Position numbers and translations under genes: made by a program
Shown here: in pieces, positions 19,619-31,184 of the stretch
How the letters are laid out: the number at the start of each line of letters is the position of its first letter
Position numbering within the stretch: the stretch's first letter is position 1
Notes under the pieces: generated by a model
Databases searched by the model: none
The model's input: the letters and a program-made list of their open reading frames with translations, nothing else
What the model was told of the DNA's origin: nothing
Assembly: GCF_900187645.1 (NCBI RefSeq)
Contig: NZ_FYEE01000006.1
Location: 266,077-330,076 of the forward strand
Direction of reading: 5' to 3'
Source of the DNA: Pseudomonas sp. Irchel 3E20
Lineage (GTDB): Bacteria; Pseudomonadota; Gammaproteobacteria; Pseudomonadales; Pseudomonadaceae
DNA: 64,000 bases

Positions 19619-20929
19619 ATGAATGCCCGTGCACACTCACCTGTTCCCGCCCAACACACCGCTTCTTATTACGCCGCCAGCAGCCTGCCCCAGCCCGACC
19701 ACCCGGCGCTCACGGGCGAGCAGGTGGCGGACGTGTGCGTGGTTGGCGGTGGGTTCTCCGGGCTCAACACCGCCATCGAGCTGGCGCAGCGCGGGTTCAG
19801 CGTGGTGCTGCTGGAGGCGCGCAAGATCGGCTGGGGCGCCAGCGGGCGCAATGGCGGGCAGTTGATCCGCGGCGTGGGGCATGGCCTCGACCAGTTCGCC
19901 AACGTGATCGGCAACGACGGCGTGCGCCAAATGAAACTCATGGGCCTGGAGGCCGTGGAAATCGTGCGCCAGCGGGTGGAGCGCTTCCAGATCGACTGCG
20001 ACCTGACCTGGGGCTACTGCGACCTGGCCAACAAACCCGGCGACCTGGAAGGCTTCGCCGAAGACGCCGCCGAACTGCGCAGCCTGGGCTATCGCCACGA
20101 AACGCGGCTGTTGCAGGCCAACGAGATGCACAGCGTGGTGGGCTCCGAACGCTACGTCGGCGGCTTGATCGACATGGGTTCGGGGCACTTGCACCCGCTC
20201 AACCTGGCGCTGGGTGAAGCAATGGTGGCGCAACAACTGGGGGTGCGGCTATTCGAGCAATCGGCGGTCACCCGCATCGATTACGGCCCGCAGGTGCGCG
20301 TGCACACTGCCCAAGGCACGGTGCGCGCCAACACCCTGGTGCTGGGCTGCAACGCCTACCTCAACGACCTCAACCCGCACCTAAGCGGCAAAGTGCTAGC
20401 AGCCGGCAGCTACATCATCGCCACCGAGCCCTTGAGCGCGGAACAGGCCCACGCCTTGCTGCCGCAAAACATGGCGGTGTGCGATCAACGGGTGGCACTG
20501 GACTACTACCGCCTCTCGGCCGACCGGCGCCTGCTGTTCGGCGGTGCCTGCCACTATTCGGGCCGCGACCCGCAGGACATCGGCGCCTACATGCGGCCGA
20601 AAATGCTTGAAGTGTTCCCCCACCTGGCCGGGGTGAAGATCGACTACCAGTGGGGCGGCATGATCGGCATCGGCGCCAATCGCCTGCCGCAGATCGGCCG
20701 CCTCGCCGAGCAACCCAATGTGTATTACGCCCAGGCCTATTCCGGCCACGGCCTCAACGCCACACACCTGGCCGGCAAGCTCCTGGGCGAAGCCATCAGC
20801 GGCCAGCAGGGCGGCGGTTTCGACCTGTTCGCCAAGGTGCCCCACATGACCTTCCCCGGCGGCAAACACTTGCGCTCGCCGCTGCTGGCGCTGGGCATGT
20901 TGTGGCACCGGCTTAAAGAGCGGTTTTGA
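19619..20929 (+). CDS. FAD-dependent oxidoreductase, PuuB/PauB-like
   Basis: A 436-residue DAO-family flavoprotein resembling gamma-glutamylputrescine oxidoreductase. The FAD site is VCVVGGGFSGLNTAIEL (about 39-55) with a second contact WGASGRNGGQL (about 72-82). The C-terminal GHGLNATHLAGK closes the FAD site. An AGGA ribosome site precedes the ATG. Proteins of this group oxidise glutamylated putrescine in polyamine breakdown. That fits the nearby PauR regulator, but the gene stands alone and no partner synthetase or dehydrogenase is beside it, so the substrate remains an inference. Confidence 0.85.
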   Translation: MNARAHSPVPAQHTASYYAASSLPQPDHPALTGEQVADVCVVGGGFSGLNTAIELAQRGFSVVLLEARKIGWGASGRNGGQLIRGVGHGLDQFANVIGNDGVRQMKLMGLEAVEIVRQRVERFQIDCDLTWGYCDLANKPGDLEGFAEDAAELRSLGYRHETRLLQANEMHSVVGSERYVGGLIDMGSGHLHPLNLALGEAMVAQQLGVRLFEQSAVTRIDYGPQVRVHTAQGTVRANTLVLGCNAYLNDLNPHLSGKVLAAGSYIIATEPLSAEQAHALLPQNMAVCDQRVALDYYRLSADRRLLFGGACHYSGRDPQDIGAYMRPKMLEVFPHLAGVKIDYQWGGMIGIGANRLPQIGRLAEQPNVYYAQAYSGHGLNATHLAGKLLGEAISGQQGGGFDLFAKVPHMTFPGGKHLRSPLLALGMLWHRLKERF

Positions 20930-20992
20930 TAGACGGTTGAGCCTGCGGGGTGGCGATCCCACGCTCGGGGGCTCAGGCACCTCGGCGGCGCC

Positions 20993-21018
20993 ATCGCGGG
21001 CAAGGCCCGCTCCCACAG
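20993..21018. repeat. REP element
   Basis: A single REP unit (core ATCGCGGGCAAGGCCCGCTC then CCACAG) between the converging amine oxidoreductase and DUF1127 genes, in the position where REPs usually sit, just past stop codons. Confidence 0.75.
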
Positions 21019-21033
21019 GGTTCAGGATTGAAA

Positions 21034-21279
21034 TCACACCCGCCAAAACGGTTTCAACCCTTCCTCACGCGCCTGTTCGCGGCTCAGGCCGACGTCGCGC
21101 AGTTGTTCGGCGCTCAGTTCCAGCAGGGCCTTGCGGGTGTTCAGGCGATGCCACAACAGCCCCCAGCGGCCGAGGCCGAGCGGCGCGTTGCGCAGTGCGC
21201 CGGCACGCGCGCCGGTGTTCCGTGCTGCCGCCAGCTCCTGACTGTGTAGCGCCAGCCGCACATCGCTTAAACCATTCAT
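21034..21279 (-). CDS. DUF1127 small basic protein
   Basis: An 81-residue protein whose C-terminal part (about 40-78; WGLLWHRLNTRKALLELSAEQLRDVGLSREQA in two halves) is the DUF1127 domain, a short helical Arg/Leu-rich module. Stand-alone small DUF1127 proteins have been tied to phosphate, RNA and stress responses in other bacteria; no role is proven here. The start has an AGGAG site. It diverges from the MocR regulator at 21456 with a 176-base shared gap, so it could be one of that regulator's targets. Confidence 0.85.
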   Translation of the reverse strand: MNGLSDVRLALHSQELAAARNTGARAGALRNAPLGLGRWGLLWHRLNTRKALLELSAEQLRDVGLSREQAREEGLKPFWRV

Positions 21280-21455
21280 GGTGATTGCTCCTGTTTACTT
21301 GGGTAGCGAGAGCTTTCATGATGCGCGGGCGGCGAAAATCGATACAGATTCAACCGCCGCCTATTATCTCCATACAGTTTTCCCGCTTTGCCCACTGAAT
21401 CCCCCGTTTTCGGCCCATCTGTACGGGTCGCCGAAGCAGACACACCGGAGCCGCC

Positions 21456-22892
21456 ATGACCCTCTACGTGAATCTCGCCGAACTGCTGGGCACCCGCATC
21501 GAGCAGGGCTTCTACCGCCCCGGCGACCGCTTGCCCTCGGTGCGGGCCCTGAGCGCGGAACACGGGGTCAGCCTGAGCACGGTGCAGCAGGCCTATCGCA
21601 TGCTCGAAGACAGCGGCCTGGCCACGCCCAAGCCCAAGTCCGGCTATTTCGTGCCGGTGGGCCGCGAGCTACCGGAGCTGCCCGCCGTGGGCCGCCCGGC
21701 GCAGCGGCCGGTGGATATTTCGCAGTGGGACCAGGTGCTGGAACTGGTGCGCGCCGTGCCGCGCAAGGACGTCATACAGATGGGCCGGGGCATGCCGGAC
21801 GTGATGACACCCACCCTGCAACCCCTGCTGCGGGGCCTGGCGCGCATCAGCCGGCGCCAGGACATGCCCGGCCTGTATTACGACAACATCTGCGGCACCC
21901 TGGAGCTGCGCGAGCAGATTGCGCGCCTGATGCTCGACTCCGGCTGCCAGCTCGGCGCCCAGGACCTGGTCATCACCACCGGGTGCCATGAGGCGCTGTC
22001 CACCAGCATCCGCGCCATCTGCGAGCCGGGGGATATCGTCGCCGTCGACTCGCCGAGCTTTCACGGCGCCATGCAAACCCTCAAGGGTTTGGGCATGAAG
22101 GCCCTGGAGATCCCCACCGACCCGCTCACCGGTATCAGCCTCGAAGCCTTGGAGCTGGCCCTGGAGCAGTGGCCGGTCAAGGCCATACAGTTGACCCCCA
22201 ACTGCAATAACCCGCTGGGCTACATCATGCCCGAGTCGCGCAAACGCGCCCTGCTGACCCTGGCGCAACGCTTTGACGTGGCGATCATCGAAGACGATGT
22301 GTATGGCGAATTGGCCTACACCTACCCGCGCCCGCGCACCATCAAATCCTTCGACGAAGACGGCCGCGTGTTGCTGTGCAGTTCGTTTTCCAAGACCCTC
22401 GCCCCCGGGTTGCGCATTGGCTGGGTAGCACCCGGGCGTTACCTGGAGCGGGTGCTGCACATGAAATACATCAGCACCGGCTCCACCGCGCCGCAGCCGC
22501 AGATCGCCATTGCCGAATTCCTCAAGGGCGGGCATTTCGAGCCCCATTTGCGGCGCATGCGCACGCAGTACCAGCGCAACCGCGACCAGATGCTCGACTG
22601 GGTCAGCCGCTATTTCCCCGCTGGCACCCGCGCCAGCCGCCCTCAGGGCAGCTTCATGCTGTGGGTTGAGCTGCCGGACAACTTCGACGCCCTCAAGCTC
22701 AACCGCGTGCTACTGGAGCAAGGCGTGCAGATCGCCGTGGGCAGCATTTTTTCGGCCTCGGGCAAGTACCGCAATTGTCTGCGGATGAACTACGCTGCCA
22801 AGCCGACGGCAGAGATTGAAGAAGCGGTACGCAAAGTCGGCGCGGCGGCGGCCCGGTTGTTGGCCGAAACCCAAGGCACCACGGACTTTTAA
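21456..22892 (+). CDS. MocR-type PLP-dependent GntR regulator/aminotransferase
   Basis: A 478-residue fusion of a GntR winged helix (residues 1-75; YRPGDRLPSVRALSAEHGVSLSTVQQAY) to a fold-I aminotransferase-like domain (about 100-470). The PLP lysine is in SSFSKTLAPGLRIGW (about Lys315). MocR proteins use PLP or an amino acid as effector rather than catalysing a reaction; an aminotransferase role cannot be excluded. An ideal GGAG site precedes the ATG. The effector is unknown, and divergence from the DUF1127 gene suggests a local target. Confidence 0.9.
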   Translation: MTLYVNLAELLGTRIEQGFYRPGDRLPSVRALSAEHGVSLSTVQQAYRMLEDSGLATPKPKSGYFVPVGRELPELPAVGRPAQRPVDISQWDQVLELVRAVPRKDVIQMGRGMPDVMTPTLQPLLRGLARISRRQDMPGLYYDNICGTLELREQIARLMLDSGCQLGAQDLVITTGCHEALSTSIRAICEPGDIVAVDSPSFHGAMQTLKGLGMKALEIPTDPLTGISLEALELALEQWPVKAIQLTPNCNNPLGYIMPESRKRALLTLAQRFDVAIIEDDVYGELAYTYPRPRTIKSFDEDGRVLLCSSFSKTLAPGLRIGWVAPGRYLERVLHMKYISTGSTAPQPQIAIAEFLKGGHFEPHLRRMRTQYQRNRDQMLDWVSRYFPAGTRASRPQGSFMLWVELPDNFDALKLNRVLLEQGVQIAVGSIFSASGKYRNCLRMNYAAKPTAEIEEAVRKVGAAAARLLAETQGTTDF

Positions 22893-22945
22893 CCGCTGGT
22901 TGGCGTCGAAAAACAACATTCCACGCCGCGCTCAGAGGCCACTCC

Positions 22946-24505
22946 TTGAAACTCACCCAGGCCCTGCCCTTTTTCCTGCTGTTGGCCACCAGCGGTTGCG
23001 CCAGCCTCGACGTGCCGCGCGAACCGAGCCAGGCCCTGCCCGCCCAGGGCTCGGCGTTCGGCCGCTCGATCCAGGCCCAGGCCGCGCCGCACCAGGGCCG
23101 CTCGGGGTTTCGCTTGCTGTCCAACAGCAGCGAGGCGTTCATGGCCCGCGCCGAGCTGATCCGCAACGCCCAAAGCAGCCTGGATTTGCAGTACTACATC
23201 GTGCACGACGGCATCAGTACGCGGATGCTCGTCGAAGAGTTGCTCAAGGCCGCCGACCGTGGCGTGCGCGTGCGCATCCTGCTGGACGACACCACCAGCG
23301 ATGGCCTGGACCAGATCATCGCCACCCTCGCCGCCCACCCACAAATCCAGATCCGCCTCTTCAACCCGCTGCACCTGGGGCGCAGCACCGGCGTCACGCG
23401 GGCCATGGGGCGGCTGTTCAACCTGTCGCTGCAACACCGGCGCATGCACAACAAGCTGTGGCTGGCCGACAACGCGGCGGCGATTGTCGGCGGGCGCAAC
23501 CTGGGCGACGAATACTTCGACGCCGAACCCAACCTGAACTTCACCGACATCGACATGCTCAGCGTCGGGCCGGTGGCCGAGCAGTTGGGCCACAGCTTCG
23601 ACCAGTACTGGAACAGCGCCCTGAGCAAACCCATCGATGAGTTCCTCTCGCAGCCTTCGGCCAAGGACCTGGCCAAGACCCGCGCGCAGCTCGAAGCCTC
23701 CCTGGAGCAGAACCGGCGCGAGAACCACGCGCTGTTCCAGCAACTGATGAGCTATCGCACCGAGCCGCGCCTGGACCTCTGGCGCAAGGAATTGATTTGG
23801 GCCTGGAACCAGGCGCTGTGGGATGCGCCGAGCAAAGTCCTGGCCCGAGGCGAGCCCGACCCGCAGCTGCTGCTGACCACGCAGATGGCGCCGCAGCTGC
23901 AAGGGGTGAGCCAGGAGTTGATCCTGATTTCCGCCTACTTCGTGCCAGGCCAACCGGGGCTGTTGTACCTCACCGGGCGCGCCGATGCGGGGGTCGCGGT
24001 GAGCCTATTGACCAACTCCCTGGAAGCCACCGACGTGCCGGCGGTGCACGGCGGCTACACGCCCTACCGCAAGGCCCTGCTGGAGCACGGCGTGCGCCTG
24101 TTCGAGCTGCGCCGCCAACCCGGCGCCACCGGCGGCAGCGGCCCGCGCCTGTTCAGCGGCGCTTCGCGCCAGGGCTCGGATTCGAGCCTGCACAGCAAGG
24201 CGATGATCTTCGACCGCCGCTACGCCTTTATCGGCTCGTTCAACTTCGACCCGCGCTCGGTGCTGTGGAATACCGAAGTGGGGGTCATGGTGGACAGCCC
24301 GGAACTGGCCGAACACGTGCGCACCCTGGCCCTGCAAGGCATGGCCCCGGCCCTGAGCTACGAAGCGAAAATCGACAACGGCGACGTGGTGTGGGTCACC
24401 GAAGACCACGGCCAGCGCCACACCCTGACCCGCGAACCGGGCAGTTGGTGGCGCCGCTTCAACGCCTGGTTCAGCACCCGCGTGGGGCTGGAGCGGATGC
24501 TGTAA
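22946..24505 (+). CDS. phospholipase D-family lipoprotein
   Basis: A 519-residue lipoprotein with a type II signal peptide (lipobox LATSGC, Cys18). It has two HKD catalytic motifs, HNKLWLAD in the first half (about residues 169-176) and HSKAMIFD in the second (about 416-423), each followed by GG/GS-N segments, as in cardiolipin synthase-like and YmdC (ClsC)-type phosphatidyltransferases. It likely acts on envelope phospholipids. The start is TTG with GAGG seven bases upstream. It follows the MocR gene by 53 bases and may be cotranscribed, with no functional link obvious. Confidence 0.88.
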   Translation: MKLTQALPFFLLLATSGCASLDVPREPSQALPAQGSAFGRSIQAQAAPHQGRSGFRLLSNSSEAFMARAELIRNAQSSLDLQYYIVHDGISTRMLVEELLKAADRGVRVRILLDDTTSDGLDQIIATLAAHPQIQIRLFNPLHLGRSTGVTRAMGRLFNLSLQHRRMHNKLWLADNAAAIVGGRNLGDEYFDAEPNLNFTDIDMLSVGPVAEQLGHSFDQYWNSALSKPIDEFLSQPSAKDLAKTRAQLEASLEQNRRENHALFQQLMSYRTEPRLDLWRKELIWAWNQALWDAPSKVLARGEPDPQLLLTTQMAPQLQGVSQELILISAYFVPGQPGLLYLTGRADAGVAVSLLTNSLEATDVPAVHGGYTPYRKALLEHGVRLFELRRQPGATGGSGPRLFSGASRQGSDSSLHSKAMIFDRRYAFIGSFNFDPRSVLWNTEVGVMVDSPELAEHVRTLALQGMAPALSYEAKIDNGDVVWVTEDHGQRHTLTREPGSWWRRFNAWFSTRVGLERML

Positions 24506-24523
24506 GCCGTACCCAGCCTTCTC

Positions 24524-24549
24524 CCTGTAGGAGCGGGCTTGCCCGCGAC
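24524..24549. repeat. REP element
   Basis: One complete REP unit (core TGTAGGAGCGGGCTTGCCCG) about 20 bases past the phospholipase D-family stop codon. It is the last REP-type element I can recognise; none is evident from here to the right end. Confidence 0.85.
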
Positions 24550-24683
24550 GACGGCGGCACCTCCAATTACTTACACGTGTTGTCGATTTTTCCTGAGCCA
24601 GATCACGCCAGCCAACACTGTGCGTTGGCGCGAGCCTGTGATCGTGGCACGATGGCGAAGTTTTCGACCGAGACCCCCTACCC

Positions 24684-26186
24684 ATGCCGCAATCCAAAGC
24701 CAAGCATCTGTCCCTGATCGCCGCTATCGACCTGGGCTCCAACAGCTTTCATATGGTCGTGGCCAAGGCCCAGAACGGTGAAATCCGCATCCTGGAGCGA
24801 CTCGGCGAGAAGGTCCAACTGGCCGCCGGCATCGACGACGAACGTCGCCTCAACGAAGAATCCATGCAGCGCGGGCTCGACTGCCTCAAGCGCTTTGCCC
24901 AATTGATAAACGGCATGCCCCTGGGCGCGGTGCGCATCGTGGGCACCAACGCCCTGCGCGAGGCGCGCAACCGTGGCGAATTCATCCGCCGCGCCGAAGA
25001 GATCCTCGGCCACCCGGTGGAAGTCATCTCCGGCCGTGAAGAAGCGCGCCTGATCTACCTCGGCGTCTCCCATACCCTGGCCGACACCCCGGGCAAACGC
25101 CTGGTGGCGGACATCGGCGGCGGCAGCACCGAGTTCATCATCGGCCAACGCTTCGAGCCGCTGCTGCGCGAGAGCCTGCAAATGGGCTGCGTCAGCTACA
25201 CCCAGCGCTATTTCAAGGACGGCAAGATCACCCCGGCGCGCTACGCCCAGGCCTACACCGCCGCGCGCCTGGAAATCATGAGCATCGAGCATGCCTTGCA
25301 TCGCCTGACCTGGGATGAAGCCATCGGCTCCTCGGGCACCATTCGCGCCATTGGCCTGGCGCTCAAGGCCGGCGGCCACGGCACCGGCGAAGTCAACGCC
25401 GAAGGCCTGGCGTGGCTCAAGCGCAAGCTGTTCAAACTGGGCGACGCGGAAAAAATCGACTTCGAAGGCATCAAGCCTGACCGGCGCACCATTTTCCCGG
25501 CGGGCCTGGCGATTCTCGAAGCGATCTTCGATGCCCTCGAGCTGCAACGCATGGACCACTGCGATGGCGCGCTGCGCGAAGGCGTGCTGTACGACCTGCT
25601 GGGCCGCCACCACCACGAAGACGTGCGCGAACGCACCCTCGGCTCATTGATGGAGCGCTACCACGTCGACAAAGAGCAAGCAGCACGGGTCGAGCGCAAG
25701 GCCCTGCATGCCTTCGACCAAGTGGCGGCGGACTGGGACCTGGCGGACGGTATCTGGCGCGAACTCCTGGGCTGGGCGGCGAAAGTGCATGAAGTGGGGC
25801 TAGATATCGCCCACTACCACTACCACAAGCACGGCGCCTACCTGATCGAGCACTCGGACCTGGCCGGCTTCTCCCGCGAAGACCAGCAAATGCTCGCCCT
25901 GCTGGTGCGCGGCCACCGCCGCAACATCCCCAAGGACAAATTCGCCGAGTTCGGCGACGAAGGCATCAAGCTGATCCGCCTGTGCGTGCTGCTGCGCTTT
26001 GCGATTCTGTTCCATCACATCCGCGGCACCCAGGCCATGCCCCAGGTGGCGCTGCATGCCCAGGGCGATAGCCTGGAAGTGTCCTTCCCCGCAGGCTGGC
26101 TGGACGAAAACCAATTGACCCAAGCCGACTTCGCCCTTGAAGCCGAATGGCTGACCCGCGTCGGGATTGTGCTCAACGTGCATTGA
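24684..26186 (+). CDS. ppx: exopolyphosphatase Ppx
   Basis: A 500-residue Ppx/GppA-family phosphatase that removes terminal phosphates from polyphosphate. The actin-like fold is visible in [12 protein letters not shown] (about 13-24) and [13 protein letters not shown] (about 139-151), with the base Glu in INGM-to-NALREA (around 90-120). The C-terminal half (about 310-500) is the HD-like domain ([18 protein letters not shown]). It faces ppk across a shared terminator, so synthesis and degradation of polyphosphate are encoded side by side. Confidence 0.95.
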   Translation: MPQSKAKHLSLIAAIDLGSNSFHMVVAKAQNGEIRILERLGEKVQLAAGIDDERRLNEESMQRGLDCLKRFAQLINGMPLGAVRIVGTNALREARNRGEFIRRAEEILGHPVEVISGREEARLIYLGVSHTLADTPGKRLVADIGGGSTEFIIGQRFEPLLRESLQMGCVSYTQRYFKDGKITPARYAQAYTAARLEIMSIEHALHRLTWDEAIGSSGTIRAIGLALKAGGHGTGEVNAEGLAWLKRKLFKLGDAEKIDFEGIKPDRRTIFPAGLAILEAIFDALELQRMDHCDGALREGVLYDLLGRHHHEDVRERTLGSLMERYHVDKEQAARVERKALHAFDQVAADWDLADGIWRELLGWAAKVHEVGLDIAHYHYHKHGAYLIEHSDLAGFSREDQQMLALLVRGHRRNIPKDKFAEFGDEGIKLIRLCVLLRFAILFHHIRGTQAMPQVALHAQGDSLEVSFPAGWLDENQLTQADFALEAEWLTRVGIVLNVH

Positions 26187-26206
26187 GCCCCGGGTGCAGC
26201 AACGAA

Positions 26207-26235
26207 GAAGGGGCCTTTTCAGGCCCCTTTTTTGT
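26207..26235. terminator. intrinsic terminator between ppx and ppk
   Basis: AAGGGGCC/GGCCCCTT stem with a TTTTCA loop followed by T7, serving the rightward ppx transcript. It ends one base before the ppk stop codon, so the leftward ppk mRNA contains it just after its coding end. Confidence 0.88.
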
Positions 26236-28464
26236 TCAGCGAACGCTCAACACCGGGTTGCTCAGGCGCTCCAGCAAGGTCGCCTGGGCGCTGCGCGGGT
26301 TCTGGTTGCCGGTGGGCGTGTTGCGGATGTAGCGCCCGTCCGATTGCAGGCTCCAGCTGTGGGTGTTGTCGGTGAGGTAGCTTTCCAGCTCCTTCTTGAC
26401 CCGCAGGATCAGCTTCTTGCCTTCCACCGGGAAGCAAGTCTCCACGCGCTTGTCGAGGTTGCGCTCCATCCAGTCGGCGCTGGAGAGGAACATCTGCTCT
26501 TCGCCGCCGTTGAGGAAGTAGAACACCCGCGTGTGCTCCAGGAAGCGGCCGATGATCGAGCGCACGTGGATGTTATGCGAGACCCCGGCAATCCCTGGGC
26601 GCAGGCAGCACATGCCGCGTACCACCAGGTCGATGCGCACGCCCGACTGGCTGGCCTTGTACAGCGCACGGATGATCTTCGGATCGGTCAGCGAGTTGAA
26701 CTTGGCGATGATGTGGGCCGGTTTGCCGTCGAGGGCGAACTGGGTTTCGCGGGCAATCATGTCGAGCATGCCCTTCTTGAGGGTGAACGGCGCATGCAAC
26801 AGCTTTTTCATGCGCAGGGTTTTGCCCATGCCGATCAACTGGCTGAACAGTTTGCCCACGTCTTCGCACAAGGCGTCGTCGGAGGTCAGCAGGCTGTAGT
26901 CGGTGTAGAGCTTGGCGTTACCGGCGTGGTAGTTGCCGGTGCCCAAGTGGGCGTAGCGCACGATCTCGCCCGCTTCACGGCGTAGGATCAGCATCATCTT
27001 GGCGTGGGTCTTGAAGCCGACCACGCCGTAGATCACCACCGCGCCGGCCGCTTGCAGGCGGCTGGCCAGTTGCAGGTTGGACTCTTCGTCGAAACGCGCA
27101 CGCAATTCGATCACCGCGGTGACTTCCTTGCCGTTACGCGCGGCGTCCACCAGGGCATCGACGATTTCCGAGTTGGCACCGCTGCGGTACAGGGTCTGGC
27201 GCACGGCCAGCACATGCGGGTCCTTGGCGGCCTGGCGCAGCAGGTCGACCACCGGGGTGAAGGACTCGAACGGGTGCAGCAGCAAAATGTCCTGCTTGCT
27301 GACGACGCTGAAGATGTTCTCGCTGTTTTGCAAAAGCTTGGGGATTTGCGGGGTGAACGGCATGTATTGCAGTTCGCGCTGGCTCTCCAGGCCCGTGATG
27401 CTGAACAGGCGCGTCAGGTTCACCGGGCCGTTGACCTGGTACAGCTCGGTCTCGTGCAGGTTGAACTGCTTGAGCAGGTAGTCGGACAGGTGTTTAGGGC
27501 AGGTGTCGGCCACTTCCAGGCGCACCGCGTCGCCGTAGCGGCGCGAGAACAGTTCGCCGCGCAGGGCGCGGGCCAGGTCTTCGACATCTTCGGTATCGAC
27601 CGCCAGGTCGGCGTTACGGGTCAGGCGGAACTGGTAGCAACCCTTGACCTTCATGCCTTGGAACAGGTCATCGGCGTGGGCGTGGATCATCGACGACAGG
27701 AACACGTAGTTGTCGCCTGCGCCGCCGACTTCTTCCGGCACCTTGATAAGGCGCGGCAACAGGCGCGGCGCCGGGATGATCGCCAGGCCCGAATCGCGGC
27801 CAAAGGCGTCGATGCCTTCGAGCTCGACGATGAAGTTCAGGCTCTTGTTGACCAGCAGCGGGAACGGGTGCGTCGGGTCCAGGCCGATGGGGGTGATGAT
27901 CGGCGCGATCTCGTCGCGAAAGTAGCGGCGCACCCAGGTTTTGATCTTGGTAGTCCAGTGGCGGCGGCGGATGAAGCGCACTTGGTGCTTTTCCAGCTCC
28001 GGCAGCAGGATGTCGTTGAGGATCGCGTATTGGCGGTCAACGTGGCCGTGCACCAACTCGCTGATGCGCGCCAGGGCCTGGTGCGGCTGCAAGCCGTCGG
28101 CGCCGGCCTGTTCGCGGGCGAAGGTGATCTGCTTCTTCAGGCCCGCCACGCGGATCTCAAAGAACTCATCCAGGTTGCTGGAGAAGATCAGCAGGAACTT
28201 GAGCCGCTCCAGCAACGGGTAGGACTCATCCAGCGCCTGTTCCAGCACGCGGATGTTGAATTGCAGTTGCGACAGCTCGCGGTGGATGTACAGGCTGCTG
28301 TCATCCAGGCTCGGGATCGCAATCGCCGGCGGCGCCGGTTGTGGCTCGCTGGCTACGGCCGGCGCGGGTAGCTCCTGCTCCAGTTCCGGCGGGGTTTCGA
28401 CGATCTGTTCGACCACCGGTTGAGCGTCTTTTACTGCCACTTCAGTCAGTCCTTCGGTATTCAT
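26236..28464 (-). CDS. ppk: polyphosphate kinase Ppk1
   Basis: A 742-residue PPK1 that polymerises the ATP gamma-phosphate into polyphosphate. A roughly 50-residue Pro/Glu/Ala-rich head precedes the conserved core, which starts at [12 protein letters not shown] (about residues 59-70) and continues [14 protein letters not shown]. The autophosphorylated histidine lies in the region [15 protein letters not shown] (about 480-495), and a second conserved His is in [16 protein letters not shown] (about 505-520). It lies 18 bases downstream of hemB on the same strand, the normal Pseudomonas order, so the two are probably cotranscribed. Confidence 0.96.
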   Translation of the reverse strand: MNTEGLTEVAVKDAQPVVEQIVETPPELEQELPAPAVASEPQPAPPAIAIPSLDDSSLYIHRELSQLQFNIRVLEQALDESYPLLERLKFLLIFSSNLDEFFEIRVAGLKKQITFAREQAGADGLQPHQALARISELVHGHVDRQYAILNDILLPELEKHQVRFIRRRHWTTKIKTWVRRYFRDEIAPIITPIGLDPTHPFPLLVNKSLNFIVELEGIDAFGRDSGLAIIPAPRLLPRLIKVPEEVGGAGDNYVFLSSMIHAHADDLFQGMKVKGCYQFRLTRNADLAVDTEDVEDLARALRGELFSRRYGDAVRLEVADTCPKHLSDYLLKQFNLHETELYQVNGPVNLTRLFSITGLESQRELQYMPFTPQIPKLLQNSENIFSVVSKQDILLLHPFESFTPVVDLLRQAAKDPHVLAVRQTLYRSGANSEIVDALVDAARNGKEVTAVIELRARFDEESNLQLASRLQAAGAVVIYGVVGFKTHAKMMLILRREAGEIVRYAHLGTGNYHAGNAKLYTDYSLLTSDDALCEDVGKLFSQLIGMGKTLRMKKLLHAPFTLKKGMLDMIARETQFALDGKPAHIIAKFNSLTDPKIIRALYKASQSGVRIDLVVRGMCCLRPGIAGVSHNIHVRSIIGRFLEHTRVFYFLNGGEEQMFLSSADWMERNLDKRVETCFPVEGKKLILRVKKELESYLTDNTHSWSLQSDGRYIRNTPTGNQNPRSAQATLLERLSNPVLSVR

Positions 28465-28482
28465 GACGTGTTCCTGGGAGGG

Positions 28483-29622
<1,140 letters not shown>

Positions 29623-29703
29623 TCACGTCGAGACACATTTCGATACTTTCCTCACACTGCCCGAAGGCGTAGGCTGCGCGTTCATTTCGCCAGCATCCAG
29701 ACA

Positions 29704-30324
29704 ATGCTCCAACAATTTCTTCAGGATTTCGGCTACTTCGCCCTTTTTCTCGGCACGTTCTTTGAAGGTGAAACCATTCTGGTGCTCGCCGGCTTCCTTG
29801 CGTTCCGCGGATACATGGATATCAACCTGGTGGTGGTGGTGGCGTTCTGCGGCAGCTATGCCGGCGATCAGCTGTGGTACTTCCTGGGTCGCAAGCACGG
29901 GCGCAAATTGCTTGCGCGCAAACCGCGCTGGCAACTGATGGGCGATCGCGCGCTGGAGCACATCCGCAAACACCCGGATATCTGGGTGCTGAGTTTTCGC
30001 TTCGTCTATGGCCTGCGCACGGTGATGCCCGTGGCCATTGGCCTGTCCGGCTATCCACCGGGGCGCTACCTGATCCTCAACGGCATCGGCGCCGCGATCT
30101 GGGCCACGGCCCTGGCGGCGGCGGCCTACCACTTTGGCGCGGTGCTCGAAGGCATGCTGGGCAGCATCAAGAAGTACGAATTGTGGGTGCTCGGTGCCCT
30201 GCTCCTGCTGGGCCTGTTGCTGTGGCTGCGCCGCCGCGTCAAGAACGCGCGCCTGGCCAAGGAAATCTGCCGGGCCGAACAGGCCGAAAAAGCCGCCAAC
30301 GGCGAGTCCTCGCCGCCGCTGTAA
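29704..30324 (+). CDS. DedA-family membrane protein
   Basis: A 206-residue inner-membrane protein of the DedA (SNARE-associated/VTT) family, linked to lipid flipping and proton-motive-force-dependent envelope homeostasis. The ATG giving MLQQFLQDFGYFALFLGTFFEGE is chosen; the frame is open 58 codons upstream but non-coding in character. Family motifs are FLGTFFEGE, GSYAGDQLWYFLGRKHG (about 50-66) and FRFVYGLRTVMPVAIGLSG (about 99-117), where Arg residues are functionally important in relatives. The tail after the last helix is charged and cytoplasmic. Confidence 0.9.
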   Translation: MLQQFLQDFGYFALFLGTFFEGETILVLAGFLAFRGYMDINLVVVVAFCGSYAGDQLWYFLGRKHGRKLLARKPRWQLMGDRALEHIRKHPDIWVLSFRFVYGLRTVMPVAIGLSGYPPGRYLILNGIGAAIWATALAAAAYHFGAVLEGMLGSIKKYELWVLGALLLLGLLLWLRRRVKNARLAKEICRAEQAEKAANGESSPPL

Positions 30325-30431
30325 CCGCGCGCCCTATCCAATCGATCGAATCCACACACCCGGTGTCTGAGCTATGGCACCGGGCGGCAAATTAGTGGAC
30401 ATTTGGACGCCATGAACCTGGAGAAAAACCC

Positions 30432-31097
30432 ATGAGCAAAAAAGTTGCAGTGATCCTTTCCGGTTGTGGCGTATACGACGGCGCCGAGATCCACGAAAGC
30501 GTGATTACCCTGCTGCGCCTCGACCAACGCGGCGCGCAGGTGCAGTGCTTCGCCCCTGACATTGCGCAGTTGCACGTCATCAACCACCTGACCGGCCAGG
30601 AAATGCCGGAGTCGCGCAATGTGCTGGTGGAATCGGCGCGCATCGCCCGCGGCCAGGTCAAGGACGTGCGCGAGGCGCGGGTCGAGGACTTCGATGCGTT
30701 GATCGTGCCCGGCGGTTTTGGCTCGGCGAAAAACCTGTCCAACTTCGCTACCCAAGGCGCCGGTTGCACGGTGCAGCCCGATGTCCTGGCCCTGGCCGAA
30801 GCCTTTGCCGAAGCGGGCAAACCGGTGGGGCTGATCTGCATCTCCCCGGCCATCGCTGCCAAGATCTACGGCCCGGGCGTGGTCTGCACCATCGGCAACG
30901 ACAGCGACACCGCCGCCGCCATCACCGCCATGGGCGCCGAACATGAAGAATGCGCGGTCAGCGAAATCGTCGAAGACAAGGCCCGCAAACTAGTCAGCAC
31001 CCCGGCCTACATGCTCGCCCAATCCATCGGCGAAGCGGCGGCAGGAATCAACAAACTGGTTGACCGCGTGCTTGAGCTGACTCACGAAAACGACTGA
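30432..31097 (+). CDS. elbB: isoprenoid biosynthesis glyoxalase ElbB
   Basis: A 221-residue protein of the DJ-1/PfpI superfamily, matching ElbB, historically associated with isoprenoid synthesis and shown to have glyoxalase activity in E. coli. The start MSKKVAVILSGCGVYDGAEIHE and the nucleophile elbow with Cys in VGLICISPA (about Cys136) are diagnostic, as is LIVPGGFGSAKNLSNF (about 94-109). A strong GGAG ribosome site precedes it. It stands alone, 107 bases after dedA. Confidence 0.93.
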   Translation: MSKKVAVILSGCGVYDGAEIHESVITLLRLDQRGAQVQCFAPDIAQLHVINHLTGQEMPESRNVLVESARIARGQVKDVREARVEDFDALIVPGGFGSAKNLSNFATQGAGCTVQPDVLALAEAFAEAGKPVGLICISPAIAAKIYGPGVVCTIGNDSDTAAAITAMGAEHEECAVSEIVEDKARKLVSTPAYMLAQSIGEAAAGINKLVDRVLELTHEND

Positions 31098-31184
31098 GCC
31101 CAGCCAACATCACGTTGCCTGACCCGGCGCCATCGTCGGATCGCCGCCCGGACCCAGCCCGCTGCCACAGGGATGTGGTCCGGG